In this document: positions 8,169-17,830 of the stretch, in pieces
Numbering within the stretch: the stretch's first letter is position 1
How the letters are laid out: each line of letters opens with the position of its first letter
Assembly: GCA_963753545.1 (NCBI GenBank)
Contig: CAVWCQ010000008.1
Coordinates: 1,736,001 to 1,800,000, forward strand
Length of the DNA stretch: 64,000 bases
Reading direction: 5' to 3'
Source: CAVWCQ01 sp963753545
Lineage (GTDB): Bacteria; Chloroflexota; Anaerolineae; Aggregatilineales; Aggregatilineaceae
The notes under the pieces: generated by a model
The model's input: the letters and a program-made list of their open reading frames with translations, nothing else
Told to the model about the DNA's origin: nothing
The model's database searches: none
Program-made: the position numbers and the translations under genes

Positions 8169-9446
8169 CTACTCATCCTCATGCATCCGGTGCAGCCGCA
8201 CGCGTACTGCTTCCAGTGCCAACCGCAGCCGTAAGCCCAGCACCGTTGGAATCCGCCGCACCCGAGCCGGATGCTCGAATCCGCCAAAGGTCAGATCATC
8301 TAGCCTGGAACGTTTGCGCGTCTGTACCTCGCGCACCAGTTCGTTCAGCACAGCCTGATCGCGCTCACTGGGCCGCTTCAAGCCGAATACTTCCCAGATG
8401 CTCATCTCACCCGTATCAGTTTGAGGGGTGGGCGGCGGGAGAATCTTTTTCTTTTCCTCCTCAAGGGGAGGTTGTTGTAGTGGCGCAGACGGTTTCTCTA
8501 TGCTGGCGGGCGGTTGCACGTTGGCAGGCGGCTGTATAGCGTCCGGCAGTTGAACCGCCGGGATACCGCGCGGCGGCGTCTGGCGGCGATAATCTGGGGC
8601 GGCAGCAGGCGGCGGTGCGATCTGGTCGGGTGGTCGCACAAATGGCCTGTCTTGTGCCGGGATATCTGCAGCCGGAGCATCTGCTGAGATCGTGGCTTGC
8701 TGCTCTGCGGGTGGCGCTGACGCGGCGGCGATAGCTTCTTTGAGGCCTTTAGGCGTTTTGGGCTCCGTATCGATCAGGTGCGAACCGTCGACTTCGATTG
8801 GAGAATCAGTGTCCAGTGCAGCCACGAAGGACGGAGTAGGCGTCAATGGAGAAGCGGGTACTTCTGGAACAGCCGGGATCCCTTCGTCGGGCACGGCAGA
8901 CACTTCTTTTTCGGGGGGCGCGTAGCGGCGTTGGTATTGGGCGCGCTGGTCAGCGTTTAACCGTCCCTGGATCGATACTTTTGCCCGGTTGTTCTCGTCC
9001 ATGTGGACGCCGATCGTATCGATTTCCCGTTTCAGGGCACGTAGGCTGGTCGCGATCATCTCCGACAGGCGGCGTTTGCCGCCCAGACGGTTTTTAATAG
9101 CCCCGCCAAGTCCTTTGGGCAGGTAGACAACGGTCCACTGCACGCTGGTTCCGTCAGGACCGGCCTGGAGCCGAATCCGCGCCTGAAACGATTTGTACGG
9201 GCCGCCATCCACGATTTTGTATTCGTAACCGAGTCCTTCTACCCAGGCCGTGATTTCTTCGATGATGTCTTTGCCCTGGATAGGTTTGCAGCGCCGCCGC
9301 GCGCCCACTCCGGTGGGCAGCGTCGTGAGCACCGAAACCTGTGTGTAGCCGGTATTCCAGCGGGCCAGGTGATTGGAATCAGAAACAACTTTCCACACCA
9401 CATCAGTGGGAGCGTCGATCAAAATACGCTGGTCGATCAGCGTCAC
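8169..9446 (-). CDS. SRPBCC-domain protein with long Pro/Ala-rich tail
   Basis: 425 residues. Residues 1-150 form an SRPBCC (polyketide cyclase/Bet v1-like) hydrophobic-pocket domain: it opens LIDQRILIDAPTDVVWKVVSD, then has the ARWNTGYTQV segment and a C-terminal helix before residue 150. From about 170 to 370 the chain is low-complexity, rich in Pro, Ala and Glu, with repeated APPP/PAxxP motifs. A short, probably helical region closes it (MSIWEVFGLKRPSERDQAVL). Lipid or aromatic ligand binding is known for the fold; the ligand and the purpose of the tail are unknown. No signal peptide or membrane segment. Confidence 0.7.
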   Translation of the reverse strand: MTLIDQRILIDAPTDVVWKVVSDSNHLARWNTGYTQVSVLTTLPTGVGARRRCKPIQGKDIIEEITAWVEGLGYEYKIVDGGPYKSFQARIRLQAGPDGTSVQWTVVYLPKGLGGAIKNRLGGKRRLSEMIATSLRALKREIDTIGVHMDENNRAKVSIQGRLNADQRAQYQRRYAPPEKEVSAVPDEGIPAVPEVPASPLTPTPSFVAALDTDSPIEVDGSHLIDTEPKTPKGLKEAIAAASAPPAEQQATISADAPAADIPAQDRPFVRPPDQIAPPPAAAPDYRRQTPPRGIPAVQLPDAIQPPANVQPPASIEKPSAPLQQPPLEEEKKKILPPPTPQTDTGEMSIWEVFGLKRPSERDQAVLNELVREVQTRKRSRLDDLTFGGFEHPARVRRIPTVLGLRLRLALEAVRVRLHRMHEDE

Positions 9447-9659
9447 CGTAAGCCATCCATTCTAACAATCAAACCATTCGTAGCGTCAATTCTATCCTAA
9501 TGTACGCCGAACTCAAATACTGCCGCTCTAGTCAGGCGGCGCTGCCCGGCAATTGGACGCTCAGCAGGCGATTGGCTATACTTGTTACTAACATTGGCCC
9601 GGTGCGGGCCGCCTGAAGAGGCATTGTACCACCGGATTTCTGACAGGCAAGGCGGGCAG

Positions 9660-9956
9660 ATGCCCAGTCCATCATTAGTCTTTAGTTTTGTACTGGCTAC
9701 GCTCTACGGCGCGGCCTTTCATCTGGTAAGCGGTGGTGATGCCCGGCGGCTGGCTCTCTTTTTGTTGGCTGCCTGGCTCGGTTTTGGCTTGGGGCAGAGT
9801 TTCGGGGAAATGATTGGGATAACCTGGCTCGATATCGGGCCGTTGCACATGTTGGTCGCGACGGTGGGCGCATGGCTGGCACTGGTTGTCGCGCGGCTGC
9901 TGACTCGCCAACCCGCCCGCCGATCCCCCTATTCCAAGGGAAGGGACATTTTATGA
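9660..9956 (+). CDS. Small integral membrane protein
   Basis: 98 residues. The ATG at 9660 (MPSPSLVFSFVLATLYGAAF) follows a purine-rich GGCGGGCAG. Three hydrophobic segments cover about residues 4-20, 28-48 and 58-78, and the tail is basic. I recognise no named family. The stop overlaps the next gene's start (ATGA, 9953-9956), and the third gene follows at once, so the three form one operon of membrane or envelope proteins. Confidence 0.7.
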   Translation: MPSPSLVFSFVLATLYGAAFHLVSGGDARRLALFLLAAWLGFGLGQSFGEMIGITWLDIGPLHMLVATVGAWLALVVARLLTRQPARRSPYSKGRDIL

Positions 9957-10444
9957 CTGATAGTAAGCCGGACGAAAAAGAGAAGCAGCCGGAAACCCAG
10001 GAAAAGAAGGGCCGCAGTTGGCTTTTCTGGACCCTGGTTGGGTTGGGCGCTCTCGTCGGCGTTTTTCTCGTGGTCCTCATCGGCGCTCTGCTCATCGCGC
10101 TGCTGGCTAACCCCGACGATGCAGCCAATTGGGTCGGCATCATCCGCGATTTGTTTATCATCGTTCTGGCAATGGAAGGCATGATGATGGGCATTGCCAT
10201 GATCGTGCTTGTCATCCAGGTTGCTTCTCTGATCAACCTGCTGCAAAACGAAGTCCAGCCGATTGTTGATAACGCTAACGATACCGTTTCGACGGTGAAG
10301 GGCACCACCCAGTTTGTCAGCCAGAATCTGATCGAGCCAGTGGTCAAGTTTAGCGCCGTCGCTGCTGGGGTAGGGGCGGTCCTGCGCGAGATGATCGGCA
10401 TCCGCAAATCGCTGGCTTCCAATGGCGGTCAGAAGAAAGAGTAA
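9953..10444 (+). CDS. Membrane protein with two TM segments and amphipathic helix
   Basis: 163 residues. A Lys/Glu-rich cytoplasmic N-terminus (residues 1-20) is followed by a TM segment (about 22-48, WLFWTLVGLGALVGVFLVVL) and another (about 62-90). A long amphipathic helix follows (LLQNEVQPIVDNANDTVSTV), like DUF948-type proteins. The start overlaps the preceding stop. The next gene encodes a YtxH-like protein, a known companion of DUF948-type proteins, which supports this reading. Function is unknown; stress or envelope roles are proposed for such pairs. Confidence 0.65.
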   Translation: MTDSKPDEKEKQPETQEKKGRSWLFWTLVGLGALVGVFLVVLIGALLIALLANPDDAANWVGIIRDLFIIVLAMEGMMMGIAMIVLVIQVASLINLLQNEVQPIVDNANDTVSTVKGTTQFVSQNLIEPVVKFSAVAAGVGAVLREMIGIRKSLASNGGQKKE

Positions 10445-10448
10445 GGGT

Positions 10449-10766
10449 ATGTTTCGGAAGAAACAGCACGAAGATACAATCCCCAGCCTTATCAAGGGGC
10501 TGTTGCTTGGCTTGACGATCAGTGCGCCAATCGCCGCGTGGCTCTCCCCACACAGCGGCAAAGAGACTCGCCGCCGCATCTTTCGCGGTGGAGAAGCTAT
10601 TGTCCAGAAAACGGGCGACGCGGTGGGCCAAATCGGCAGCGGTGTCAGGTTTATCCCCGGACAGATTCAACAGAAAGTGGGCCAGATTCGGGGCGAAAGC
10701 GTCGAAGATGCGCTGGAAGAGGGCAAGGCAATTGCCGCCCAGCGGCGCTCTGATCTGCTGCGGTAG
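10449..10766 (+). CDS. YtxH-domain protein
   Basis: 105 residues. The N-terminal glycine-rich hydrophobic helix (IKGLLLGLTISAPIAAWLSP) followed by HSGKETRRRIFRG matches the YtxH pattern, in which a membrane helix precedes a basic turn. The rest is an amphipathic helical tail (GQIGSGVRF, QQKVGQIRGESVEDALEEG). The start at 10449 is preceded by GTAAGGG; an in-frame upstream ATG lies in the previous gene. YtxH proteins are general-stress associated in Bacillus; a role here is only inferred. Confidence 0.75.
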   Translation: MFRKKQHEDTIPSLIKGLLLGLTISAPIAAWLSPHSGKETRRRIFRGGEAIVQKTGDAVGQIGSGVRFIPGQIQQKVGQIRGESVEDALEEGKAIAAQRRSDLLR

Positions 10767-10921
10767 GTAGGTGCTCACAATGCGCGGGGCCACACGGCCC
10801 TGCTTTGATTCATAATGGCCTTTCACATTATAGGATTTATTTGCCGCGAACAGGTACAAGATGGATGCCAGTCAATCCGCCATCATCCGCCACCGTGTTG
10901 TGATATGAAAGTGACTCGCTG

Positions 10922-11791
10922 ATGCCTAAACGTCTAACGCGCCGTCGCTTCCTCAAACTGACGGCTGTCTCAACGGTCAATACCGTGCTGGTTGGGACCG
11001 GATTATTAGGCTATTCCGCCTATATCGAGCCGGGCTGGTTCGATACGGAACATGTTCATCTGCGTCTGCCGCGCCTGTCGCCTGCCTTTGCCGGGTACCG
11101 CATCGCTCAGATCAGTGATATTCACCTGGACGGCGCGTTTATGACCCGCGAACGCCTGATCGATATCGCGCACCGCGTCAACGAGCTTCAGCCGGATCTG
11201 GTGGCGCTCACCGGGGATTTTGTCACCTACCGCCCCGCTGATTTTGCCGGCGATCTGATCGCCGGGTTGAGCCGTCTGCAAGCGCCCGATGGCGCATTCG
11301 CCGTTTTGGGCAACCATGATCACTGGACTAAAGCCCGTACCGTGCGGGATATCCTCGCGCGAAGCGGTGTCCGTAACCTCGATAATGAGGTGGTCACGCT
11401 GCGGCGGGGCAGCGAAGTTCTGCACATCTGCGGCGTGGACGATTATTGGGAGCGTGAGTCTCGCCTGGATCGTGTGCTGGATGATCTGCCCGAAGATGGC
11501 CCGGCGATTCTGCTGGCTCACGAGCCGGATTTTGCCGATATCAGCGCGGCGACGGGACGCTTTGATTTGCAGCTTTCTGGTCATTCGCACGGCGGGCAGG
11601 TTGATCCCCTCATCAGCGATAGGCGGATTCTGCCCCCCTATGCGAAAAAATACCCGATTGGGCTGTATCATGTTGGCGGGATGATCCAGTATACAAATCG
11701 CGGCGTGGGCATGACCCATCCCCGCCTGCGCTTCAACTGCCGCCCGGAGATCACGCTCTTTACATTTGCTTCTCCCACAGGAGGAAGTTGA
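10922..11791 (+). CDS. Tat-exported metallophosphoesterase (YaeI-like)
   Basis: 289 residues. The N-terminus TRRRFLKLTAVSTVNTVLVG is a twin-arginine signal or anchor. The calcineurin-like core shows all five metal motifs in order: ISDIHLDG, LTGDFV, LGNHDHW, LAHEPDFAD and LSGHSHGGQ. Proteins of this type act on the outer face of the membrane, probably on phospholipid- or UDP-linked phosphodiesters. The ATG at 10922 is used; the binding site before it is weak. The GNAT gene follows after two bases with a strong ribosome binding site, so the two are probably cotranscribed. Confidence 0.88.
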   Translation: MPKRLTRRRFLKLTAVSTVNTVLVGTGLLGYSAYIEPGWFDTEHVHLRLPRLSPAFAGYRIAQISDIHLDGAFMTRERLIDIAHRVNELQPDLVALTGDFVTYRPADFAGDLIAGLSRLQAPDGAFAVLGNHDHWTKARTVRDILARSGVRNLDNEVVTLRRGSEVLHICGVDDYWERESRLDRVLDDLPEDGPAILLAHEPDFADISAATGRFDLQLSGHSHGGQVDPLISDRRILPPYAKKYPIGLYHVGGMIQYTNRGVGMTHPRLRFNCRPEITLFTFASPTGGS

Positions 11792-11793
11792 CA

Positions 11794-12228
11794 ATGGATC
11801 TTCGGTACGCGGTGGCAGAAGACGCGGCAGAGATCGTCAATCTGATTCAGGCTCATGCTTCAGTCGGCGGGTGGCACAGCCCTCTAACTGCTGACTATAT
11901 CGCGACTTATCTCGCCTCTCCTGCCAGCAAAATACTGCTAGCTATAGAGAATGGCCGCCCCGTTGGCCTGTTGAGCTATTCCACGCGTCCCGATCTTTTC
12001 CATGCGGGCACATGCTGCTTTATCGAAGAACTGGTCGTTGCCGAGGAAAAACGCGGCCAGGGGATCGGCAGTCTGCTGCTGAAGGCTGTGTTGGATGACG
12101 CCCGGCAGAGCGGCTGGCCCGAAGTGTCCCTGAGCGTGTTGCCGCAAAATTCCGGCGCACAGCGATTGTACCGGCAATTAGGATTTATCGAAGAATCTGT
12201 CCTGTTGGAACAACACTTCCTGGGCTGA
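11794..12228 (+). CDS. GNAT family N-acetyltransferase
   Basis: 144 residues. The acetyl-CoA-binding motif A is clear: IEELVVAEEKRGQGIGSLLL (RGQGIG). It is followed by ARQSGWPEVSLSV and by the motif B stretch AQRLYRQLGF. AGGAGGA at 11779-11785 places the start at 11794 rather than the TTG at 11788. The substrate cannot be told from sequence. The gene lies two bases after the metallophosphoesterase stop. Confidence 0.88.
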   Translation: MDLRYAVAEDAAEIVNLIQAHASVGGWHSPLTADYIATYLASPASKILLAIENGRPVGLLSYSTRPDLFHAGTCCFIEELVVAEEKRGQGIGSLLLKAVLDDARQSGWPEVSLSVLPQNSGAQRLYRQLGFIEESVLLEQHFLG

Positions 12229-12356
12229 CTCCTTCCCCCCTCCGGCCCCATGCTTTGATCCAGACTGCCAATCACCTCACTGGACGAAAATACCGAATTG
12301 AAACTATCATTAGGGTGGGTCTAGCGGGACCCAGTTTAGACAGCATAGGGGGAAAT

Positions 12357-12765
12357 ATGCCAATTAAACTTGAACGACTTCCAGGGGAATCCATCATTAA
12401 TGCAGTGATCAGTCGCCCTTTTGATCCTGAACGGGATATGCCGGCAATGTTCGCTGGAATAATCCAGTTGCGCAGGACCATTCAGGGAAGTGTGGCGCTG
12501 ATTATTGATGTGGGCGACGTGATCAATACGCCTGAACTCGTTCAGCAAAATGGTCATCGCTCTGGCGGCAGCCTCACGTGGCGTCAGGGCCAGTCAGGAG
12601 GCCGGAGTGTCTGGCCCACCTATTACCATTTTTGTCGGGTCTGGCCCGGTTGCCGCTCTGGCCTCGCAAGCGATGGAACAGGAGCAGTACGGAGGGGTCA
12701 AGGGGCATCTCTGCACCTCACACGAGGAAGCGCTTGCCCTGGCCCGTGAAAAATTGTCAACCTGA
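12357..12765 (+). pseudogene. Conserved-looking hypothetical protein, one frameshift
   Basis: ATG at 12357 with AGGGGG upstream. The first part (MPIKLERLPGESIINAVISR, later SVALIIDVGDVINTP) must change frame near 12530; the second part reads NSFSKMVIALAAASRG, then GPPITIFVGSGPVAALAS and HEEALALAREKLST. The corrected protein has about 135 residues and an alternating beta/alpha pattern that recalls STAS or SpoIIAA-like domains, but no motif proves it. Related short proteins seem common in Chloroflexota; I cannot name the family. Confidence 0.5.
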
Positions 12766-12782
12766 CTTGATCGGGCGCGGTG

Positions 12783-12809
12783 TGTGGCAGGATGGTCTAT
12801 CCTGCCACA
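12783..12809. terminator. Perfect hairpin between convergent genes
   Basis: TGTGGCAGGAT pairs with ATCCTGCCACA around a five-base loop. It lies between a plus gene ending at 12765 and a minus gene ending at 12818. There is no T-run on either side, so it is a weak intrinsic terminator at best. Confidence 0.5.
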
Positions 12810-12817
12810 GGTAATCC

Positions 12818-12946
12818 CTACCACGTCCTGACCAGCCATAGCAGCAGCACCGCCCCCAGAATCGCCAGGCCGATGATCACGCCCAGCGTAATCGCCGCGC
12901 AGGTGCCGATCCAGTGGGTGAACGCCGAACGCGGATTTTCAGCCAT
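12818..12946 (-). CDS. 42-residue single-pass membrane protein
   Basis: A complete short frame on the minus strand: MAENPRSAFTHWIGTCAA at the N-terminus, then one strongly hydrophobic segment (ITLGVIIGLAILGAVLLLW) and a basic LVRTW end. The ATG at 12946 and a TAG at 12818 bound it. Its position between the small-hypothetical gene and the phosphatase gene, plus its clean TM helix, argue that it is real. No family is recognisable. Confidence 0.5.
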   Translation of the reverse strand: MAENPRSAFTHWIGTCAAITLGVIIGLAILGAVLLLWLVRTW

Positions 12947-12982
12947 TGGCTCTCAGGCTTAGCACGCGATTCCTACCGCTGG

Positions 12983-13648
12983 TTATGATCGCAGGACGCC
13001 TGGAATCAGTTTCGCCGCTTCGCCGCTGAGATGGCTGCTCGCGCCCCATGTGATCAGTTCCCCGCGCAGCTCGCCGCCGGTGAAACCGAGCCGGATATCC
13101 GTGATTGAGCAGTTTGGGCTGTCCACGTGGATCAGCGTCTCAACATCGGCGTTCGGGCACAAATCTTTCATGATCGCGCTGAAGTTGCCGCCATGCCCGA
13201 CGACGATGATATCCTGGTCGTCGCGTCCCCGCGCGATCTCAGCAAAGGCGCGCTGCAAGCGCCCCCACAGGTGGTGATAGTTTTCGCCGTCTGGGAAGGC
13301 GCGGTCCTTGTCGCCGTCGAACCACGCCTTGATCATCTCGTTGTAGAAGGCCCAGTTTTCGGTCTTGAAGGGTTGTCCTTCCAGCGATCCGACATTCACC
13401 TCGCGCAGGTCTTCCAGCATAATCACCGGGAGGCCATGCGGTTCCGCGATGATCTGTGCTGTCTCGAGTGCGCGTTTGAGCGGCGAACTGTAGATCGCGT
13501 CGATAGGCTTGTCTTGCCAATAGGCGGCGGTTTGCTGCGCCTGCAAAATGCCTTTGGCGGTCAGCGAATAATCGACCATCCGGTACGAGAATTCCTTGGT
13601 GATGTTGGCTTCGTTTTCGCCGTGCCGGATCAGGTATACGCGGTTCAT
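12983..13648 (-). CDS. Histidine phosphatase family protein
   Basis: 221 residues. The motif RVYLIRHGENEANI gives the nucleophile His9. SSPLKRALETAQII carries the second Arg, and DIIVVGHGGNFSAIM the second His. AGGAG seven bases before the ATG at 13648 fixes the start and excludes an upstream extension. It is a relative of the protein at 6302-6916 and about the same length. Likely a small-molecule phosphatase; substrate unknown. Confidence 0.85.
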   Translation of the reverse strand: MNRVYLIRHGENEANITKEFSYRMVDYSLTAKGILQAQQTAAYWQDKPIDAIYSSPLKRALETAQIIAEPHGLPVIMLEDLREVNVGSLEGQPFKTENWAFYNEMIKAWFDGDKDRAFPDGENYHHLWGRLQRAFAEIARGRDDQDIIVVGHGGNFSAIMKDLCPNADVETLIHVDSPNCSITDIRLGFTGGELRGELITWGASSHLSGEAAKLIPGVLRS

Positions 13649-13754
13649 AAAAAACTCCTGAGAACTTCGAAATAGACCGAAACGAGTACGGATATCGAAT
13701 AAGTTTACCAATTTTTGCCAGGTTTGGACCGCTGCGGCTGGCTGGTGTTATGCT

Positions 13755-14315
13755 ATAGGTGGCGTATCCACGCTTGAGAAGGGACGTTCGGGCAGATGTA
13801 CGTCGGTTATGATGACTGATATGCCTCAGGGTGGCATGAATGACCAGGGGCTGTTCTTCGACACGCTGGCTCTTGAGTTGATGCTGGAGCCGCCGCAGAC
13901 CGATCTACCGGACGTGCGCGAAAACGTGTTGAGTGTCCTCATGTCCACCTGTGCCGATGTGCCCTGCGTGGTGGACTATTTTAATCAGCATGATCGGACC
14001 CTGTTGGTCAGCGCGCAGATTTTTTTTGGCGACTCCAGCGGCGACGCGGTAATCGTTGAGCCAATCGAGATGATCTGCAAAACGGGATCATTTCTGGTTT
14101 CGACCAATTTTTTGCAGTCAGCCACACCGCCCAGCGAGATCACCTGCGAGCGCTTCAAAACCGCCCAGTCTATGCTCACCGAAGCGAACGGCGAGTTCAG
14201 CGTGATTCTGTTCCGCCAGATTTTGGACGCAACCACCAGGAGGGCGATTCTCCGATCCAGTCATTCCAATGTCTATGATCCCGCTGTGGCTGTCGTTGTT
14301 ATGCGAATACCATAG
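13755..14315 (+). pseudogene. Broken duplicate of the downstream Ntn-type hydrolase
   Basis: This stretch is strongly similar to the gene at 14361-15591 but lacks its first ~70 codons and everything after the SNVYD segment. The upstream block GCGTATCCACGCTTG (13762-13776, also at 14328-14342) is fused directly to the sequence that encodes the EGTFGQMYVG region, so about 230 bp with start, signal peptide and nucleophile Cys are deleted. The remaining frame still reads STCADVPCVVDYFNQHDR, then DSSGDAVIVEPIEM and FKTAQSMLTEANGEF. It must be inactive. Confidence 0.8.
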
Positions 14316-14360
14316 GTACATATGGTCGCGTATCCACGCTTGCTTTGAGGAGGCATAAAA

Positions 14361-15591
14361 ATGGTTCGTCATTTCATGCTGCTTGTTCTGCTGCTTGCTT
14401 TGATGTTGGCTGCTGTACCCGCTCCAGCGGTCGCTTCTCCGCCTGCCCAGGGTGGACTCTGCATGCCGCATGGCTGCACGGTGTTCCTGGCTGCCAATGA
14501 TCAGGTTGCTTTGGCTGGCAACAACGAGGATTGGAGAAACCCCTTCACCAAGCTCTGGTTTATCCCGGCGGGAGAAGGTACGTTCGGGCAGATGTACGTC
14601 GGGTTTGATGACTACTATCCCCAGGGTGGTATGAATGACCAGGGACTGTTCTTCGATGGACTGGCGGTCTCGTCAACAATTACTCCGCCGCGATACCGAT
14701 CTGCCGGATGTACCGCCAGACGCGCTGAGTATCCTGATGTCAACCTGCGCCGATGTGCCGTGCGTGGTCGATTATCTGAACGAGCATGACCGGACTCTGT
14801 TGGTGAGCGCGCAGCTCTTTATCGGCGATGCGAACGGCGACGCGGTGATCGTCGAGCCAATAGACATGATCCGTAAATCCGGCGCGTTCCTGGTTTCGAC
14901 TAATTTTTTCCAATCGATCACACCGTCCAGCGAAATCACCTGCCAACGCTTCAAAACCGCCCAGTCCATGCTCACCGAAGCGAACGGCGATTTCAGTGTG
15001 GACTTGTTCCGCCAGATTCTGGACGCCACTCACCAGGAAGGCGATTACCCGACCCAGTATTCCAACGTCTACGATCTCAAGGCCCGCGTCATGTATCTGT
15101 ACCTGTTCCACGACTTTGAACAGGTTGTGGAGATCAATCTGGCGGATGAACTGGCGCTGGGTGCGCACGAGTATGACATTGCCTCCCTGTTCCCCGAGAA
15201 TGTTGACCAGACCGTCTTTAGGGATGTCGGTTGGAGCAATTACCGGACGTATTTGAAGAGCCAGGGCTACGACTCGGACGTCGATACCAGCGCTTTTGCC
15301 TCTTATGTGGGGCGTTATGCCATTCCGGCGTCGGTGATCGAAGCCGGGGCAGTCACCGCCGAATACGCCGAAATCACCATGCGCGATGACGTGCTGTATT
15401 ACGATCTGCCCGGCGATGTGCAAATGCCCATGCCGCTGTATCCCACGTCGCCTACCGCATTTATTGCCTCCTCGTTCGACGCGGGCGCGATCCTGTTTGA
15501 TGTGGAATTCCTGGTGGATGCCGATGGGCAGGTCAGCGGCCTTCAGGGCGATTTTGGCGGCACGACGCTTGTCTTTGCGCGTTTGCCCTAG
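14361..15591 (+). pseudogene. Secreted Ntn-type (C45/choloylglycine-like) hydrolase, one frameshift
   Basis: ATG at 14361 with TGAGGAGG upstream. Residues 1-27 are a signal peptide (LLVLLLALMLAAVPAPAVAS). Next come GCTVFLAANDQVALAGNNEDW, matching the Cys-Thr nucleophile and N-x-D motif of linear amide C-N hydrolases. The frame changes near 14690, then runs to 15591. The corrected protein is about 408 residues with a C-terminal beta-rich domain (YVGRYAIPASVIEAGA). These enzymes cut amide bonds autocatalytically after exposing the Cys. The upstream neighbour is a truncated duplicate. Confidence 0.7.
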
Positions 15592-15622
15592 AGTGCCGTC
15601 TCCGTCCATTCTGCTCGTTCTT

Positions 15623-15650
15623 GTAGGGGCGGGTTAACAAACCCGCCCCT
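15623..15650. repeat. GTAGGGGCGGGTT palindrome
   Basis: GTAGGGGCGGGTT and AACCCGCCCCT halves around TAACA. A second copy lies at 34131-34147. It shares the GTAGGGGCG head with the longer repeat family. It lies between convergent genes, where it could also act in termination. Confidence 0.75.
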
Positions 15651-15696
15651 CTAGGAAATTCGGTTTTTAACCGCAGTTAAGCCGCGTATCGGTTTT

Positions 15697-17428
15697 TTAT
15701 TCTCGCGCCTCTTCCGCCAGCGCGTACGCATCCGGCAGCAGATCCAACACATCGCCCGCCATGACGCCCGCTGATCGTGTTCAGCACCCGTTCAGCGCGC
15801 AGCCCTGCGATGCCGTGCAGCCATGCCCCCGCGACAGCCGCGTCATACGGGTTGAGTCCCTGCGCCAGCAGCCCGCTGATCGCGCCCGCCAGCACATCAC
15901 CTGTCCCGGCCTTGGCGAGTGCCGCCGTAGCGAAGGGCAGCACTGCGGTCCGTCCATCCGGCGCGGCGATCACCGTAAACGCCCCCTTGAGCACGACGAC
16001 CGCGTTCCAGTTTGCCGCGCCCTGCTGGGCCATCGTGATCCGATCCGCCTGGATTTCCTCAGTGCTCAGGCCAGACAGCCGCGCAAATTCGCCGGGATGA
16101 GGCGTCAGAATCGTATTGGGCGGCAGCAAACGCGGCCAATCCTCGATCTGCGCCAGTAGATTCAGCCCATCGGCGTCGATGACCAGCGGTGGCAGGGGAC
16201 TGAGCATCGTTTGATCCTCGTCTGCTGCGTCGTCGCTGCGGATAAAGCCGATCACCCGCGCCGGGCGGAATTCCTCCTTCGGCTGGAGCAGTTCGCGCAT
16301 AAATTCGCCGGTTTCGTCCTCGCGCCCCAATCCAGGGCCGACCAGCAGCGCCGTATACGTGTCCAGTTCCTTGCGCAGCACCTTGACCGCCGCCTCGTTC
16401 AAGACGCCCATATCGTGCGGCAGCAGCACCCACGTTGCTTCCGGCAGCATCCCTGCCAGCACCGGGATGATAATCTGCGGTGCGGCAATGGTCACCAGCC
16501 CCGTTCCAACTCGATACGCCGCGCTGCCCGCCAGGAACGCCGCTCCTACATAATTGAGACTGCCTGCCACGACCATCGTTTTGCCGAATGTGCCCTTATG
16601 TGCATCGGCAGCGCGATCCGGCAGCCGCCCCGCAACGTCCGTCGCGTCGATCAGATTGAGCGGGACCTGATCCAATTCAGCCAATCGATCCGGCAGCCCG
16701 ATATCGCCAATATGCAGCGTACCAACGGCTGACGCGCCGGGGAACTTGATCAGCCCTGGTTTGACCGCGCCAAAGGTGATCGTCTCGTCAGCGTGGATGG
16801 TGTGGTCGTCCAGGTTGCCCGTGTCGCAGTCTAACCCGCTGGGGCAGTCGACCGCGATGACAAGGGGCATCGGCGCGCCGCTGATCAGGAAGCGCGGTTC
16901 ATCAGGCTCAGTCGGCGTGTTATAGCCGGGGGTAGGGCGATCCGCTTTGCGCAGCAGCAGCGCCTTGCGCACATTTTGCAGCACTTTTGCGGCGTCGCCT
17001 TTGACCGGAGGCGTGAAGCTGGTCCCAAACAGCGCGTCGATCACCACGTCGGCATTGGCGACCAGATTTTGCAGCACGCGGTAGCCCTGCGCTTTGTCGG
17101 CGGACGCCTCCGCCATGAACAGCCCGGCTTCCTGTGCCCGCGCGAAGACCGAATCATCATCGCCCCGCGCTTTGAGCAGGTAAACGCCCACCGTCGCATT
17201 GTCCAGTTCTTCTTTCAGGATGCGCCCGGCGACCAATCCATCGCCCCCGTTGTTACCCGGGCCAACCAGGATGGCGATGCGCGGCTCCGGTACACCGTCC
17301 AGCAGGTCTCTCACGCGGCTGGCGACGGCGCGCCCGGCCATTTCCATCATATTCTCAACGCGCTGCCCCCGTGCTTCGGCGGCCTGTTCGATGGCGCGCA
17401 TTTGTTCTGTCGTGACGATTTTCGGCAT
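15697..17428 (-). CDS. nnr: Bifunctional NAD(P)H-hydrate epimerase / ADP-dependent dehydratase
   Basis: Repairs hydrated NADH and NADPH. The N-terminal epimerase domain (about 1-240) has GPGNNGGDGLVAGRIL, VIDALFGTSF and AVDCPSGLDCDTG. The C-terminal ribokinase-like dehydratase domain (about 270-570) has KGTFGKTMVVAGS, LLVGPGLG, ILTPHPGEFARL and ALAKAGTGDVLAG. Near 15770 the frame shifts: the better tail reads GDVLDLLPDAYALAEEARE and stops at 15697, whereas the uncorrected frame runs on to 15677 with atypical sequence. Core catalytic residues are intact. About 570 residues, normal for the fusion. Confidence 0.9.
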
Positions 17429-17448
17429 AAGTGTTTCGTCCTCTCGTG

Positions 17449-17775
17449 AGGGAATAAACTCTCCCTGATTGTAAACAGGGTGGGCTGTGCAATGCTACAT
17501 CAAACTTTTTGGCTGGGGCTCACCGCGTTTTAGCCCTGTTCCGTGCCTTCGCCTCGCACCGCGCCGGGCTGCTATCGGATCGTGACACCCTTTATGATCG
17601 AGTTCTGACGCACGTTCCCAGGTTCTTAGCAGATTGCCCAGAAACGGACACCGTGCGCCCGCTTTGAGACGGAATAAGGAAGATGTTTATCTCGAAATTA
17701 GTACTTAAAGTTCAACTTTAAAGGAGTATTTTTCCCTGCCACTTGGGTGTATCCTAGGAGTAGGCCGCCAAATTT
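17449..17775. other. Intergenic region, nothing recognised
   Basis: Between the nnr start and the repeat at 17776 I see no convincing frame, RNA or terminator. The region is upstream of nnr on the minus strand and should contain its promoter, but no clear -10/-35 pair stands out. Confidence 0.4.
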
Positions 17776-17830
17776 GTAGGGGCGCTGCTTTGCGTGCGGC
17801 GTGCGAAGCCGCCGCTAAGCCGCTGCGCCC
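17776..17830 (+). repeat. GTAGGGGCG-family dispersed palindrome
   Basis: Same head and tail as 8091-8135 (GTAGGGGCGCTGCTTTGCGTG to CGCTAAGCCGCTGCGCCC), with a short internal expansion of GCG/GCC units. Confidence 0.75.

Noticed and set aside
15677..15696. Extended C-terminus of the NAD(P)HX repair enzyme
   Set aside because: The other frame gives a normal ending with a stop at 15697, so the extension is a frameshift product.
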